Part shown: piece by piece, positions 48,301-59,243 of the stretch
How positions within the stretch are numbered: the first letter of the stretch is position 1
Layout: the number at the start of each line of letters is the position of its first letter
Assembly: GCF_040954645.1 (NCBI RefSeq)
Contig: NC_092806.1
Span: 75,208,141-75,272,140, forward strand
Direction of reading: 5' to 3'
DNA: 64,000 nt
From: Diabrotica undecimpunctata
Taxonomy: Eukaryota; Arthropoda; Insecta; Coleoptera; Chrysomelidae
The notes under the pieces: model-generated
Seen by the model: only the letters and a program-made list of their open reading frames with translations
Databases searched by the model: none
What the model was told of the DNA's origin: nothing
Position numbers and translations under genes: made by a program

Positions 48301-48903
48301 TACACTCATAATTCACCGATATTATCTTGCTGCAGGTTTACCTCAGGTAGCGGCCTTATATTCCACCCTTTTGCCTGAAGTCCAATCCAGGGGCCCCCAT
48401 TGCCGCTCGCTCACAACTTTTCTGTGCTGCCGAAAGGAAAAATGACCTGTTCACAATTCCGTCTGCAGGACAAAAAGAATGTACTTTCCTGGCCTTCTTC
48501 ATTGCTGATTGACGCTCCTTTATTTCTGAGTAGTTCTTTTAGCAAAATACCTTTATCGGGTTTGCTTCTTCTCTATATGTTGCACGTGACATTAATTTTT
48601 CGATTGGTTATCCAATAAGGCACAATCAATATTCTGTAACGCTCATTTTCTTTCCAGTAACATCCTGGTACACAACCATAGTGTTAACTAAAACAGTTTT
48701 AGTCGATAGTTCAATAACAATTTTCCGGTACCATTGGAGTCCACGGCTAACTGTAGAACAGTAAGAGGTTTTTTGTCTGAAATATCGATAAGGCTCTAGC
48801 TGTAACTAAATAAATATGTATGGTTTTGATTCCAATCCAAATTATAAGACCAAAAATACGCTCAATTTCAAATGGATCTGTATGATACCACTTAGCGAAC
48901 ATA
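48300..48903 (-). pseudogene. piggyBac-like transposase, C-terminal part (left of the Gypsy insertion)
   Basis: The minus strand directly after the Gypsy element continues with MFAKWYHTDPFEIERIFGLI and IWIGI, matching the EIK.F.GLLI.MG helix that opens the piggyBac catalytic domain. After a large deletion comes LQWYRKIVIELSTKTVLVNT and MVVYQDVTGKKMSVTEY, the conserved C-terminal WYRKI.IELL...VNA block. Its N-terminal half lies at 55160-55560, past the Gypsy element. The DDD catalytic residues are in the deleted part. Several stops. Confidence 0.7.
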
Positions 48904-48907
48904 GTAT
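48904..48907. repeat. Gypsy target duplication GTAT, left copy
   Basis: The same four bases follow the right LTR at 55150-55153. Confidence 0.85.
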
Positions 48908-49349
48908 TGTTATGAATTTATTGTTATGTTCTTATTTAATTTATAATTTATTATATTGTTCTTATTTTAATTTATTAAAAAGCACGATAATTTATATCAA
49001 CAACTTATTTGATTAATAATTACATAATTTATGTATCCGAACGCTACAATTAAATCGCGACCGCGAATCATCAAAACTAACTGTTCTCACAATGAAAGTT
49101 CCGTCATATACGAAAACAGTTGTTTCTCGAACCCCATGGATGTTGACCTCAATTGACCTGGTTTTGCCTCGAATAAACTAGAAGGCGAAAACTAGTTTTT
49201 CAACTGCTTGGAACCCTCGAGATGGATGACTCATCATAATTCGGGTCTAGAGGCTTCTGATAAACAAACGCCGAAATGACTACAACAAAAACAGAATTAG
49301 TCATAATATATTTACAGTTTTATAGGCCATGATATTTATTATCGTAACA
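48908..49349 (-). repeat. Gypsy 3' LTR
   Basis: On the + strand it begins TGTTATGAATTTATTGTTAT and ends TTATTATCGTAACA. Its partner is 54700-55149. Confidence 0.97.
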
Positions 49350-49360
49350 TTGCCCCCCTC

Positions 49361-50023
49361 TTAAAAAGAAGGTTCCTCCTGGAACCTTGTCGGGACTTTA
49401 ACTGGAACGGTATGCTGGTATCGGCAATTGGACCCTCTTTTACAACTTCCAGTTGTATAAAAATGACAAGGGACGGTTTTCTCTCCGCACCAGTAACTAT
49501 GCCGATTGCAACAGACTAACACCTAGACTTCGGTGTCTTTAAAGATCTCCTCCGCCATATTTCGGATAACCCTCCAATCTAATTGGCGGCACTCCAACTT
49601 TGGCATGGCTAACTTTTGCACGTCGGACTCTAGTACGTGCTCTCTCAATTGAAGTAAGGCTTCCCATACATCTCGGTAGGTAGGTTGGTCACGGGCAGTG
49701 TCTTTTGTTACCAGGTAGAAAAGGTAACGTGATGCTTCTCGGAGTTTCAAGGATTTCCCAGGAGCTGGCACTTGGCATTGAAGTTCTGCAACTCGACCGA
49801 ACTTCCTTCGAAAGACGGATGCCAACCCTGGTGCGTCTTTGATACTGGCCGGGATGGTAAAGGCCAGCGAGTAGTCGTCGGGGAGCGCGAGTAGATCTTG
49901 CTTTTCTTCAGTGGTAACACCGTGTCTTGCTTTACCGGTACCTCCATAGGCACCCATGAATTCCTCAAACGTGAGGTCAGATACATCTTGGACTTGGTTT
50001 ACTTCCACTTCATCTACGTCTGC
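49361..50023 (-). pseudogene. Macro domain plus CCCH zinc finger ORF at the 3' end of the Gypsy element
   Basis: Open on the minus strand from 50023 to a TAG at 49523-49525, then in the same frame for 53 more codons to TAA 49361-49363. The first part fits the TARG1/OARD1 class of macro domains (ADP-ribose binding or hydrolysis): YSLAFTIPASIKDAPGLASV, FRRKFGRVAELQCQ, SRYLFYLVTKDTARDQPTY, REHVLESDVQKLAMPKLEC and NMAEEIFKDTEV. The family's GCGLD motif with the catalytic Asp is replaced by ECRQLD, so activity is doubtful. After the TAG a CCCH finger reads CHFYTTGSCKRGSNCRYQH (Cx7Cx5Cx3H). No ATG lies near the 5' end, so it was probably the C-terminus of Pol or was reached by frameshift. It occupies the place of env. 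Confidence 0.75.
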
Positions 50024-53000
50024 TTATTCGGTAGATGACATCGTTGATCTTCTCCATAATTAAGTATGGGTCTTCCCAAAACTGCTGCAATTTGGGAGAA
50101 CAACCTTTTCGTTTCTTGGGATTATACAGCCATACTTTGTCGTTCTTCTTAAAGCAACCCTTTTCGGCTTGTGTATCGTACCGTTTCTTCATTCGGTCGC
50201 TAGCGATCTGAAGGTGGGAACGGACCAACTCATGTACATCGTCCATTCTTCTTCGTAATTCGATCACATAATCTTCACCTGCTACATCTTCTCCAGGTCG
50301 ACACCCAAACTCTAGGTCACAAGGTAGTCGCATTTCGCGTCCGAATAGGACTGATGTCTGGCCTGTTGATTCGTTAACAGCAGATCTGTAGGCCATTGTG
50401 AAGAACGGAAGGTATTGGTCCCAGTCTCGCTGATGATCGGACACCATCTTTGTCAAATACTTGCCAACTGTCCTATTCATTCGTTCTACCATACCATCCG
50501 ATTGCGGATGATACGCGGTAGTTCTTGTTTTCTTCATGCCTAGTCTATCACATATTCCTTGGAATAGATCGCTTTCGAAGTTCCTGCTTTGGTCACTGTG
50601 GATCTCCAAAGGCACTCCAAATCGGCTGATATATTCTTGGATCAACTTATCTGCAACAGTGGCGGCCTTTTGGTCTGGAAGTGCATAAATCTCGACCCAC
50701 TTAGTGAAGTAATCCATTACTACCAACATGTAGCACAAATAGTACATTTCTTACACCAGTCTTTTACATCGTCAGAACTGTTCATCCAATAAAACCGTTC
50801 CCGAATTCGCTGAAGGGTCTTCTTTACACCAAAATGCCCTCCTGATGGACTGTCGTGTAACTGACGAAGTAATTCGACTATTCTGCTCTTTGGGATCACC
50901 AACTGTCTTCTCTTCTCTGAACCATCATCATTTTCCAGGACTCGTTTGAGCAAGCCATCTTCGATGATAAATGAGTCCCACTGGGCCCAATACGTCTTAA
51001 CTACTGAGCATAGGTTTGATATTTCTTGCCAAGGTGGTCGACGGTTTTCCTCTTTCCATTTTCGGATTTTCTGTATAACTGGATCTCTTTTTTGTTCTTC
51101 TCTGATCTTAGTTGGCGTCCAGTCGTCGTTGACCATCGTCGTTCTTAGCACTGCTGCTTCATTGGATTCCGTTTTGTTGCAGTGGGAACACTCTGCTGGG
51201 CATGGCCTTCTGGAAAGAGAATCAGCGTTTCTGTGGCTAACTCCGGCCCGGTGCCCAATCTTAAAATCGTATTCTTGGAGTCGTTCGATCCACCTGGCTA
51301 TCTGACTCTCTGGATTCTTAAACTGCATCAACCATTTAAGGGCGGCATGGTCGGTTCGGATTAGAAACTTCCTACCATAAAGGTATTGATAGAAGTGCTC
51401 TACTGATTTAACTACTGCTGGAAGTTCTCTTCTCGTGACGCAATAATTCCGCTCAGGTTTTGAAAGAACTTTACTAAAATATCCGAGGACTCGTTCCTGT
51501 CCTCCTTGAATCTGAGACAGCACTCCTCCAATTCCCACATTACTTGCATCCGTATCTAAGATGAACTCTCCTTCTGGCAGTGGATACCCTAAAATTGGTG
51601 CAGTGATTAAATGCTTTTTTAAGGTCTCAAAAGCATGTAAGTCGCGTTAATGGCTTAGCGATATCTGCAAACTTCTTAATAAACCTCCGGTAGTAAGTAC
51701 ATAGTCCAAGAAAACTTCTCACTTGATGTTTGTCAGTTGGTTTTGGCCATTCCTTAATGGAATCGATTTTTCCCTTATCCACGGCCACTCCTTCTTTACT
51801 GACTATATGACCCAGACAATTGACTTTACCTTGAAATAGCTGGCACTTCTTGGGGTTTAACATCAATTGGGCAGCTTTAAATCGAATAAAAACGTTTTCT
51901 AAATTCTTCAGATGTTCTTCGAATGTCTCCCCCAAGACGATTATATCATCTAAATAAACCAGGCATGTTTTCCAAGATAACCCTCTCAACACATTTTCCA
52001 TAAGCCTCTCAAATGTCGCAGGAGCATTAGAGTCCAAATGGCATAACGTTGAATTGCCACTATCCAGATCCTGTGGTAAAGGCTGTCTTTTCTTTATCTG
52101 CTGGGTCCATTTCTACCTGCCAGTATCCAGACTTCAAATCCAAAGTAGAAAACAATTTACTTCCAGCCAATGTGTCATCGATCCGAGGCAGAAGATAACT
52201 ATCTTTCTTGGTAACGTTGTTCAGCAAACGGTAATCCATACAGAACCTCGTCGTTCCGTCTTTCTTCTTAACCAGGACCACCGGAGAGACCCATGGGCTC
52301 GTAGAAGGTTTTATCACCCCGTCTTTCTTCATTTCCTGAACAATCGTTTCAGCTTCCTCTCTTTTCGCCTGTGGTAATCGTCGAGCTGTTTGACGAATTG
52401 GCTTAGCATTATCAGTATCAATTTTATGCTTAACAACGGTAGTTCTTCTCGTCTTCCCTCCTTTCGGTACGAAAATATCACGATACTGCCGAAGAAATTC
52501 CCTTAATTTCCTTTTCTCAATCTGATTCAGAGACTGTCCTGCAACTGCAACCATTTGGTCGAATTTGTCATTGGAATTATCAGATGTTGTCGCCTGACGG
52601 ATTATGGATGTCACAGGTACACAAGTTCCTACTTTTGTCTCTTTCTTTATGGTCACAGCCGAAGTCACCAATTCCTTTCCAATTATGATTGCCAACCTCG
52701 TCATGGTTCCAAGGCTCCATCATAACAGGTCTCCCTTCCTCCACAATTCCCTGTAGCCGCGCTACTATGATCGTTTCGCTTCTCGCAGGCATGACTGTAT
52801 CTTCTTTAATGACTGCTTGCACAGTGTTGTCATTATGTGGATGGATAAATACCTCCTCGTTGCCAACTTTGATTACCTTATTCTTAAAATCCAATTGGAA
52901 TCCATGCATATTCATTACGTCTATTCCTAATATAACATCCTCTTCGATGTCAGCAACTATAACAGTATGGACAAACTTTTCTGCTCCAATTCCCAATTGT

Positions 53001-53290
53001 ACCTGGATTTCTCCATGAATGTTGGCATTTTCACCTGTAGCGGTCCGAAGTCGCAACCTCGTTGGTAACAGTTTCTTTCGGCTGTTTATAACTGTCGGGC
53101 GTATAATGGTTCTGATCGCTCCGGTATCCACCAACAACGTATGCTTTTTACCATTTATTTCTCCATCTACATATACACTATCTTCACGACATTTCAAAGA
53201 AGCGATTAGTATGAGAGGGTCTTTGGAAAAGTTCTGGGTCGAAGCTGCCCCCCTAAGGCCGACCCGTTCTAGTTTTCCTGATGGTGAGTT
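50010..53290 (-). pseudogene. pol: Gypsy Pol: protease, reverse transcriptase, RNase H, integrase (broken)
   Basis: The frame is -1 relative to Gag and overlaps its end (near GGAAAAC), as usual for Ty3/Gypsy. In order: protease with LLVDTGA (about 53120); a frameshift near 52690; RT with KPSTSPWVSPVVLVKKKDG, FCMDYRLLN and FSTLDLKSGYWQVEM; a TAG and a frameshift near 52040-52070; YLDDIIVLG (the YxDD site) and SFLGLCTYYRRFI; a break near 51630; RNase H with GYFSKVLSKPERNYCVTRRE and IRTDHAALKW; the integrase zinc finger (H-x-H...CKKCTIC); then a deletion near 50745 that removes the first catalytic Asp; HSDQSRNF and DGMVERMNR supply the other two. It cannot make active Pol. Confidence 0.93.
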
Positions 53291-54657
53291 TCTTGATTTG
53301 CGTCGTACCTAGAGTGCTTACAGGAGCTTCGTACGTGTCCTATTTCGCCACAATCCCAGCATCTGATGGTCTTCGTTTTCCTGTATGTCATGCTTTTCAT
53401 CATATTAACGAGTTGGTCAAGTTTATCTTCATCTCCTTCCTCTTTTACAGTCCTAACTTTACTGTACCCGCCAGAGGCCTGCGTAGCTGACTCGTATTCG
53501 AGGGCGGCGGATAAGACATCAACCAGCGTCTTGTGACGAGCTAATCGCAGTGTTCTCTGCATTTCACGATCACGAAGACCATCAATAAACGTTTGAACGG
53601 CCAATTTTTCCATCATGTCTTCGGGAGCTGTTGGATAAGCATATCGTACTAATCTGGCAATATCTACCTCATATTCTTGAAGAGCCTCATCTTTCTTCTA
53701 TCTACGATTTTTAAGCTGCGACTGATATACATGCTCCAAATGTTCGTGGCCATATCGCATATTTAACCTCTTCTTCAGTTGTTCGAAATCATCGGTCTCC
53801 TCTACGGCTATGGTCTGAAGCACATCTAAGGCATCTCCTCGAAGAGCGATAGTCAGGTTTACAGCCTTTTCTTTTTCAGACCATCCATTCGCTCTTGCGG
53901 CTGATTCGAACTGTTTCATGTAGTTGTTCCATGATGATTTTCCGTCGAAAGTTGGGACTTTAACATGAATAGAACCTCCACTTCCTTCAAATTTCGGCCG
54001 TGTCTCCAACTTACATTTCGTCTCGTCTTCTTTTGTATCCACTGTAATCGGATTGTTTCCTCTCTCTGCTGTCCCTGTTTCTTCCATCTTCCTTTCCGTC
54101 TCTTTCATATTTTCTTCGAAGGCCAACTTATCGGCAGCAACTTGGTTTTTTAACGAAGATATTCTATCGTCGAGGGCAGACATCTCAGAAGTTACTTTAC
54201 AGATGTTAGCAGAAACTTTACTTTCCAGAGAAGAAATCTCGTTAGAAACTTTGTTTTCTAATGAGGCGATGTTGCCGGAAACTTTCGAAATATCGCCAGA
54301 TACTTTGTTCTCCAATGATGCGATGTCACCAGAAACTTTCGAAATATCGCCAGAAACTTTGTTCTCCAATGATGCGATGTCACCAGAAACTTTCGAAATA
54401 TCGCCAGAAACTTTGTTCTCCAATGATGCGATGTCACCAGAAACTTTCGAAATATCGCCGGAAACTTTGTTCTCTAGTTTCGAAATCGACGAGATGACAG
54501 CATCTTCAAATATATAAGTTTCTGGATTAAAACCTTCTTCCTCCAAAGCGTCTTTTAGTCTTTGGACTAACTCAGCCTTTTTTCCGGTAGAAGCTAATTC
54601 TCTATCCTCGAGATGTCTTCTTAAATTCGTCACTGTGAGCTCATAAATCGTCGTCAT
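53269..54657 (-). pseudogene. gag: Gypsy Gag with SAP domain, coiled repeats and CCHC knuckle (one internal stop)
   Basis: The ATG at 54655-54657 opens MTTIYELTVTNLRRHLEDRE, continuing to LVQRLKDALEEEG: a SAP (SAF/Acinus/PIAS) DNA-binding motif at residues 3-40. Then comes a predicted coiled coil built from four 18-residue repeats (ISKVSGDIASLENKVSGD; 54-bp DNA units at 54259-54476), a capsid-like region (KVPTFDGKSSWNNYMKQFES) and the zinc knuckle CWDCGEIGHVRSSC (Cx2Cx4Hx4C) close to the end. One in-frame TAG at 53698-53700 interrupts it; without that stop the frame is continuous for about 460 codons. Gag packages the element RNA; a SAP motif could help it bind chromatin. Confidence 0.9.
54259..54476 (-). 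repeat. Four 54-bp tandem repeats inside gag
   Basis: Units share GATGCGATGTCACCAGAAAC on the + strand and keep the reading frame; the leftmost unit is the most diverged. Confidence 0.95.
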
Positions 54658-54685
54658 TTTCACAATTTCCACTTATTCCACTTTT

Positions 54686-54697
54686 CTTCTGACACCA
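54686..54697 (-). other. Gypsy primer binding site
   Basis: TGGTGTCAGAAG begins two bases inside the 5' LTR; TGG matches the CCA end of a tRNA. The tRNA species was not identified. Confidence 0.75.
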
Positions 54698-54699
54698 CT

Positions 54700-55149
54700 T
54701 GTTATGAATTTATTAATTGTTATGTCTTTATTTAATTTATAATTTATTATATTGTTCTTATTTTAATTTATTAAAAAGCACGATAATTTATATCAACAAT
54801 TTATTTGATTAATAATTACATAATTTATGTATCCGAACGCTACCATTAAATCGCGACCGCGAATCTTCAAAACTAACTGTTCTCACAATGAAAGTTCCGT
54901 CATATTTATACGAAAACAGTTGTTTCTCGAACCCCATGGATGTTGACCTCAATTGACCTGGTTTTGTCTCGAATAAACTAGAAGGCGAAAACTAGTTTTT
55001 CAACTGCTTGGAACCCTCGAGATGGATGACTCATCATAATTCGGGTCTAGAGGCTTCTGATAAACAAACTCCGAAATGACTACAACAAAAACAGAATTAG
55101 TCATAATATATTTACAGTTTTATAGGCCATGATATTTATTATCGTATCA
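54700..55149 (-). repeat. Gypsy 5' LTR
   Basis: 450 bp, matching 48908-49349 apart from 8 substitutions and two 4-bp indels by eye. Confidence 0.97.
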
Positions 55150-55159
55150 GTATTATTCT

Positions 55160-55560
55160 ATTTTTACAATAGTCGTTTATGGTCTATTGTTGAGCATACC
55201 TATTTCGTTCTGTATCTATTAAATTTTGAATATTTTCATCTTGTTGAAATCCTGATTTTTCAGAAAATACAAATTCATTGCGTTTATCGATTTCGGCACA
55301 CGACATGATTACTTTTTGAAGCAAAACTAAGAGAATTACAATTACCATCTGAGTCATGGTCAAGTAGATAGTACTAGGACCAGGCGTAAGCTCCCGTTTC
55401 CTTTTCTTATTCTGCATACTTATCTCACTCCTACTTGTACTGGATTCACTTTCCTCTGCTTCAAATGTGGAATCTCCCTCGAAATCTTCAGTACCCCGTT
55501 CCAGAATTATTTGAAGTTCTTCAGACAGTCCTTTTTTCGAAATATTTTTATTATACCGTA
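55160..55560 (-). pseudogene. piggyBac-like transposase, N-terminal part (right of the Gypsy insertion)
   Basis: The minus strand reads LSEELQIILERGTEDFEG, then an acidic Ser-rich DSTFEAEESESSTSRSEIS, KKRKRELTPGPSTIY, and ends NLIDTERNRYAQQ, a stop, TINDYCKNRII at the Gypsy border. An acidic disordered N-terminus followed by an RYAQQ-type helix is the normal start of piggyBac transposases, and the next expected block (KW..TD..EI..F.GL) is found on the other side of the Gypsy element. Confidence 0.65.
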
Positions 55561-55989
55561 TTGAATAGAAGAAAGAAGTATGTAATACAATATCTCAAAA
55601 AGAAATGTAATAAATAACGCCCACTGAGTGGTAAAATTAACAATAGCATTTTTTACATATGCGATCATTTAAAACGGAAATCAATGTATCTTTCAGAACC
55701 CAAATATATTTATTATTTCGGAGAAAACTAACTAAACACCGCATTTAAATAAACTCTAAAAATAAATCCACATGACACTGTGCCCACAAAGGTGTAGAAC
55801 ATAGTGTGTGTAGCAATATGGTGCATATGATAGTTAACGTGTTAATTGATATTAATGTCTTCGAAAATTTTATGTTACACAGTAAGTACCGTTATCAATA
55901 TTTTTCTTGGTAGTATAAAGAATGTTTATTTACATTTGTTTTGCCATTTCGATTTCCTATCAGGAAATCGTTTTCAAAAAAAAAAATTT
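55561..55989. other. AT-rich spacer with a palindromic motif
   Basis: CGATTTCCTATCAGGAAATC at 55949-55968 is another copy of the dispersed palindrome and directly follows the Penelope-like remnant on the minus strand. Confidence 0.5.
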
Positions 55990-56230
55990 AGAAATTATTA
56001 AATTTAACTTGCGCATGTTAATAAATTGGCGCTGATTTATTATTCTCCCAGTTAAAAATTGTTACATTCACAAGGTATTTTATAATTGATCTCTCCTGTG
56101 TGTTATCGGGTTTGGTTTTAGAAATAATATCTAAGTGGGTTGTTGTTTTAAATGTTGCGATTTTGTATTTATTTCCTATTCTTTTTAATTTTTCTGATAA
56201 GCCTTTTACATATTAATTGTAATAATTAAC
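55990..56230 (-). pseudogene. Penelope-like element, linker to endonuclease (left of the BEL insertion)
   Basis: Right after the BEL element the minus strand reads YVKGLSEKIKKIGNKYKI, then ATFKTTTHLDIISKTKPDN and a YLVNV-like end. In Penelope-like elements a LSE.IRR...Y.I...F....TL...L..TKP block precedes the CxC and GIY-YIG endonuclease (IPCECG..YIGET). The GIY-YIG core itself is missing. Together with 63510-64000 it forms one Penelope copy opened by BEL. Confidence 0.65.
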
Positions 56231-56589
56231 TATGAGAGTTTATAATTAATCATAATGTTAAAACGGTGCTGGTATTTTTTATTTCGAAATAAGTTAAATG
56301 TGTATGTGTGTATGTAAGTTATATTGCACGGTACCTGTGATGATGAGGGTGGATGAGTACACAAAACTGAAGCGTTTCTCGCCCAGTGGATATGCAAAGA
56401 CTGAGTTATGTGTGTGCACACCGAGTAATCTTCGTCTCCCTTTGTGAGGGGCCGTTTCTACATGACCGTATTAGTTTACGTACGCAAAGACATATGCACA
56501 CGTTAATTAAAGAATTAAATAAAAAAAGAGAATAATAAAAAATACTTAACAAAAAATATATGTGGCGAGAGGGAGAGACGGAACACCCT

Positions 56590-58480
56590 CGCCCACCAAA
56601 ATACATATTTTCATTTTAGTCAATATATGACAGAGGGATAGATTCACTAAAGGTCGCCTAAGTTCACATTTCGCGGTCAATATATGACAAAGGGATAGCT
56701 TCACTAAATGTCGCCTAAGTTCACATTTCGCGGTTTGTACGGTAGCGACAAGAGCAATACCATCTCGACCGAAAGTTAATGTTTTAATTCGACCCATTTG
56801 CTTTTGTAAGGGAGGCTTAGTCTCATTACTAATTAATACTAGTGTACCGATATCAGGATTATCCTCATTTTTATGTCACTTTGTGCGCTAATGAAGAGTG
56901 CGTAAATATCTTCTGCTCCATCTTCGCCAAAAGTCTGCATGTAATCGTTGCAGTAATTGCCAACGTCTATTTAAACGAACAATCACTTTAAAGGTTCTTC
57001 TTATGGTGCCTATCCGTTACGGATATTGGACACTAACATGGCTATTCTGACTTTGTTTTTCTGTTAAAGGTTCTAGTGTCAGAAAATGTCCAGGTGTTAA
57101 CACTGAAAAATCATATGGATCATTACTGACAGGACATAAAGGATGAGTATTTAAGACAGCTTCTATTTGTACAAGTAATGTATTAAATTCTTCATAGGTT
57201 AAAACTGGTTTTTACACTTTTTATACTAGCTTCAAACAATCCACCAAAATGGGAAGCTGCTGAAGAATTTAAATGCCATGTAATGACGTCGTTTGTATCA
57301 AAATGTGACTTAATGTCTTCTAAATAGGATTTTGCGCCTACAAAATTCGTTCCGCAATCAGAACCGAGCAACGTCCTCGACGTGCTATAAAACGTCTGAA
57401 TGAGGCTAAAAATGTCTCTGTACTAAGTTCAAATATCAATTTTTAAGCTTAATGGCTCGTATCAGAAAAGGACCGCTAAAGTCAACGCTAATGAAAGAAA
57501 ATGGTTTAACTTTGGATATCTGTAGGCCGGGAAGAGCCCCCATCGGTGGCTGATAATTTTGAGGTTTTAGTCTTCAACAGGAAAGACATTTTGTACGAAA
57601 TTATTCAAAAGTTTTGTGAGAAGACGAAATGCGTACCCTGAATGCCTGCTTGTAGATGTACAATATGAATTTTAGAAATGAAATAAGCAATTTGATAGAA
57701 TTACCTTTAGAAGGTAAAAGAAGAGGAAAGCGCTTGTCATACGCTAATTCTGATTGATTAAAGTCTTCGCCCCACTATTAGGAGATCATGTAAGTCAAAT
57801 AAGGGATTTATTTTTTTCAGATATTTTAAAGAAATAAATCTTTGTAAGGCTAAACGTTTTGTGTCACCAAAAGAAGGTATTTCGTTTTTAAAAGGTAGAT
57901 TTACTACAAATCTACCCTCTGCATTTTTGTAAGTAGTACTAGAATATAATCGAAACAGAAGAAATCTTCCAGAGAACAAAATTTAACTTTTGGTACTTCT
58001 TGAACTGCTCATAACTGTTTTAATATTGCATCTAATTGCAAAAGAATGAATTTTTGTGATGTTTGTAGGTAGAATATTTTCCATCAAAACATAACCCAAA
58101 CTTGTTTCAAGAGCTGAAGCCTGATCATTCCGGGTTTTAATAATTCCCCCTATTAAAATGTAAGGAACAATTTGCTCGTAATAGAATGTCAACTTTACCG
58201 TTAATATTTGCCATTTTATCAGCCAATCTTAAATGTTGGAAATGTGACAAGTCCAATAAAATTGGAAAAGTTGGCATGTTTTAACAGATTTGAGGAAGAA
58301 TTATTGCATCTCCCCCCCCCCCCCCAATGTAAGTTTATGTCATAAGACGAAGAAATTTTTAATTTTACACCTCATTTAGCTGGAGTACAAATTCTATCAA
58401 GACCATGTATCGATAAAGCCGAATGGAATTTAGGGAGACTTGTCTGAACATTCATTAGTAATGAAGTTAGCTTGAGACAC
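56590..58480 (-). pseudogene. BEL/Pao Pol remnant (protease/RT edge, integrase)
   Basis: Minus strand, 5' to 3': a YILIGGIIKTRNDQASALET-like piece with SLGYVLMENIL (58190-58050), TTYKNAEGRFVVNLPFKNEI and LALQRFISL (57930-57830), NPLFDLHDLLIVG-type and ISV..KRFPLLLPSKGN pieces, LHAGIQGTHFVFSQNF, SKVKPFSFISVDFSGPF (first integrase Asp, about 57480), GSDCGTNFVGAKSYLEDIKS (second Asp, 57350), WHLNSSAASHFGGLFEASIK (the PHFGG box, 57250), and a C-terminal NPDIGTLVLISNETKPPLQ with MGRIKTLTFGRDG. The order matches BEL/Pao polyproteins. Frames change many times. A 57-bp tandem duplication lies at its end. Confidence 0.8.
56619..56732. repeat. 57-bp tandem duplication in BEL pol
   Basis: 56619-56675 and 56676-56732 differ at about three positions; 57 is divisible by three so the reading frame is kept (AKCELRR appears twice). 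Confidence 0.93.
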
Positions 58481-58499
58481 ACTGTCTAACAAGACTTTA

Positions 58500-59243
58500 C
58501 CTAAGGAGGGCTGTAAGAAGGAGTGGAAACGGAATGTGTGAATGCATCGTTTGTGTGTGTCAACTTTTCAACATCTAATTCAGCTTTCAGCAATCGCCGC
58601 TGGAGGTGCAAATGTTGCAAAGTGTGATACAAATTTAAAAAATGTAATAGTGTCAAATTATATACAAGCAGCACAACCCGAAGATCTAACGATCGGAACA
58701 TATACTTTCGAAGTAATAAGAGAGTTTATATATCTAGGCTCATAAATTAATCAGAATAGTGCAGAAATTAACAGACGGATATATCTGGCAAATAGAGCCT
58801 ATTATGGATTAAAAAAAATTTTAACAAGCCTAGTTACAAAAAGAACGAAACTAGTGATATACAGAACTCTTATCAAGTCCATACTCACCTACGCGTCGGA
58901 AACATGGACGATGACAAAGAGCGATGAAAAACGTTTAAGATGCTTTGAACGTAAAATCCTCCGGCATATCTATGGAGGAGTACAGGAGGGCGGATTATGG
59001 CGTAGACACATAGAGAGAATGAATGGTATGGAAACGCCAAAACATATTTATAACCAAAGAATAGATGGAGTGAGAAGGTGAGGCAGACCCAGAGTACGAT
59101 TTAAGGATCAGGTGGAGGAAGACTTAGTAATGTTGGGAGTACGAAACTGGAAAGCCAAGGCGAAGAATAGGAGAGAATGGAGACTTATCCTTGAGTAGGC
59201 CAAGAACCACCATGGGTTGTGGAGCCAATGATGATGATGATGA
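58500..59243 (+). pseudogene. LINE RT C-terminal half with (TGA)n tail
   Basis: Frames give FEVIREFIYLGS (F-x-YLG box), NRRIYLANRAYYGLKKIL, LVIYRTLIKSILTYASETWT, EKRLRCFERKILRHIYG and a GRPRVRFKDQVEEDLVMLGV-like end with WKAKAKNRREWRLILE. It finishes in GATGATGATGATGA (59228-59241), the usual tail of this LINE type. The catalytic part of the RT is absent: a 5'-truncated copy. It lies within the span of the BEL element. Confidence 0.8.

Larger units (their letters stand above)
48908..55149 (-). mobile_element. Ty3/Gypsy LTR retrotransposon with SAP-Gag and a macro/CCCH ORF
   Basis: A complete insertion on the minus strand: two LTRs of 442 and 450 bp starting TGTTA and ending in CA, a 4-bp GTAT target duplication, a 12-nt primer site TGGTGTCAGAAG (54686-54697), Gag, protease-RT-RNase H-integrase, a 3' macro-domain ORF, and a polypurine tract AAGAGGGGGGCAA (49350-49362). 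By eye the LTRs differ by 8 substitutions and two 4-bp indels, so insertion was fairly recent, yet the coding part has at least six lesions. It interrupts a piggyBac-like pseudogene. Confidence 0.95.

Noticed and set aside
48400..48618. 72-codon + strand ORF as a host gene
   Set aside because: The opposite strand carries piggyBac-like blocks; this is an antisense shadow.
54053..54517. 154-codon + strand ORF with repeats
   Set aside because: It is the antisense shadow of the Gypsy gag repeats.
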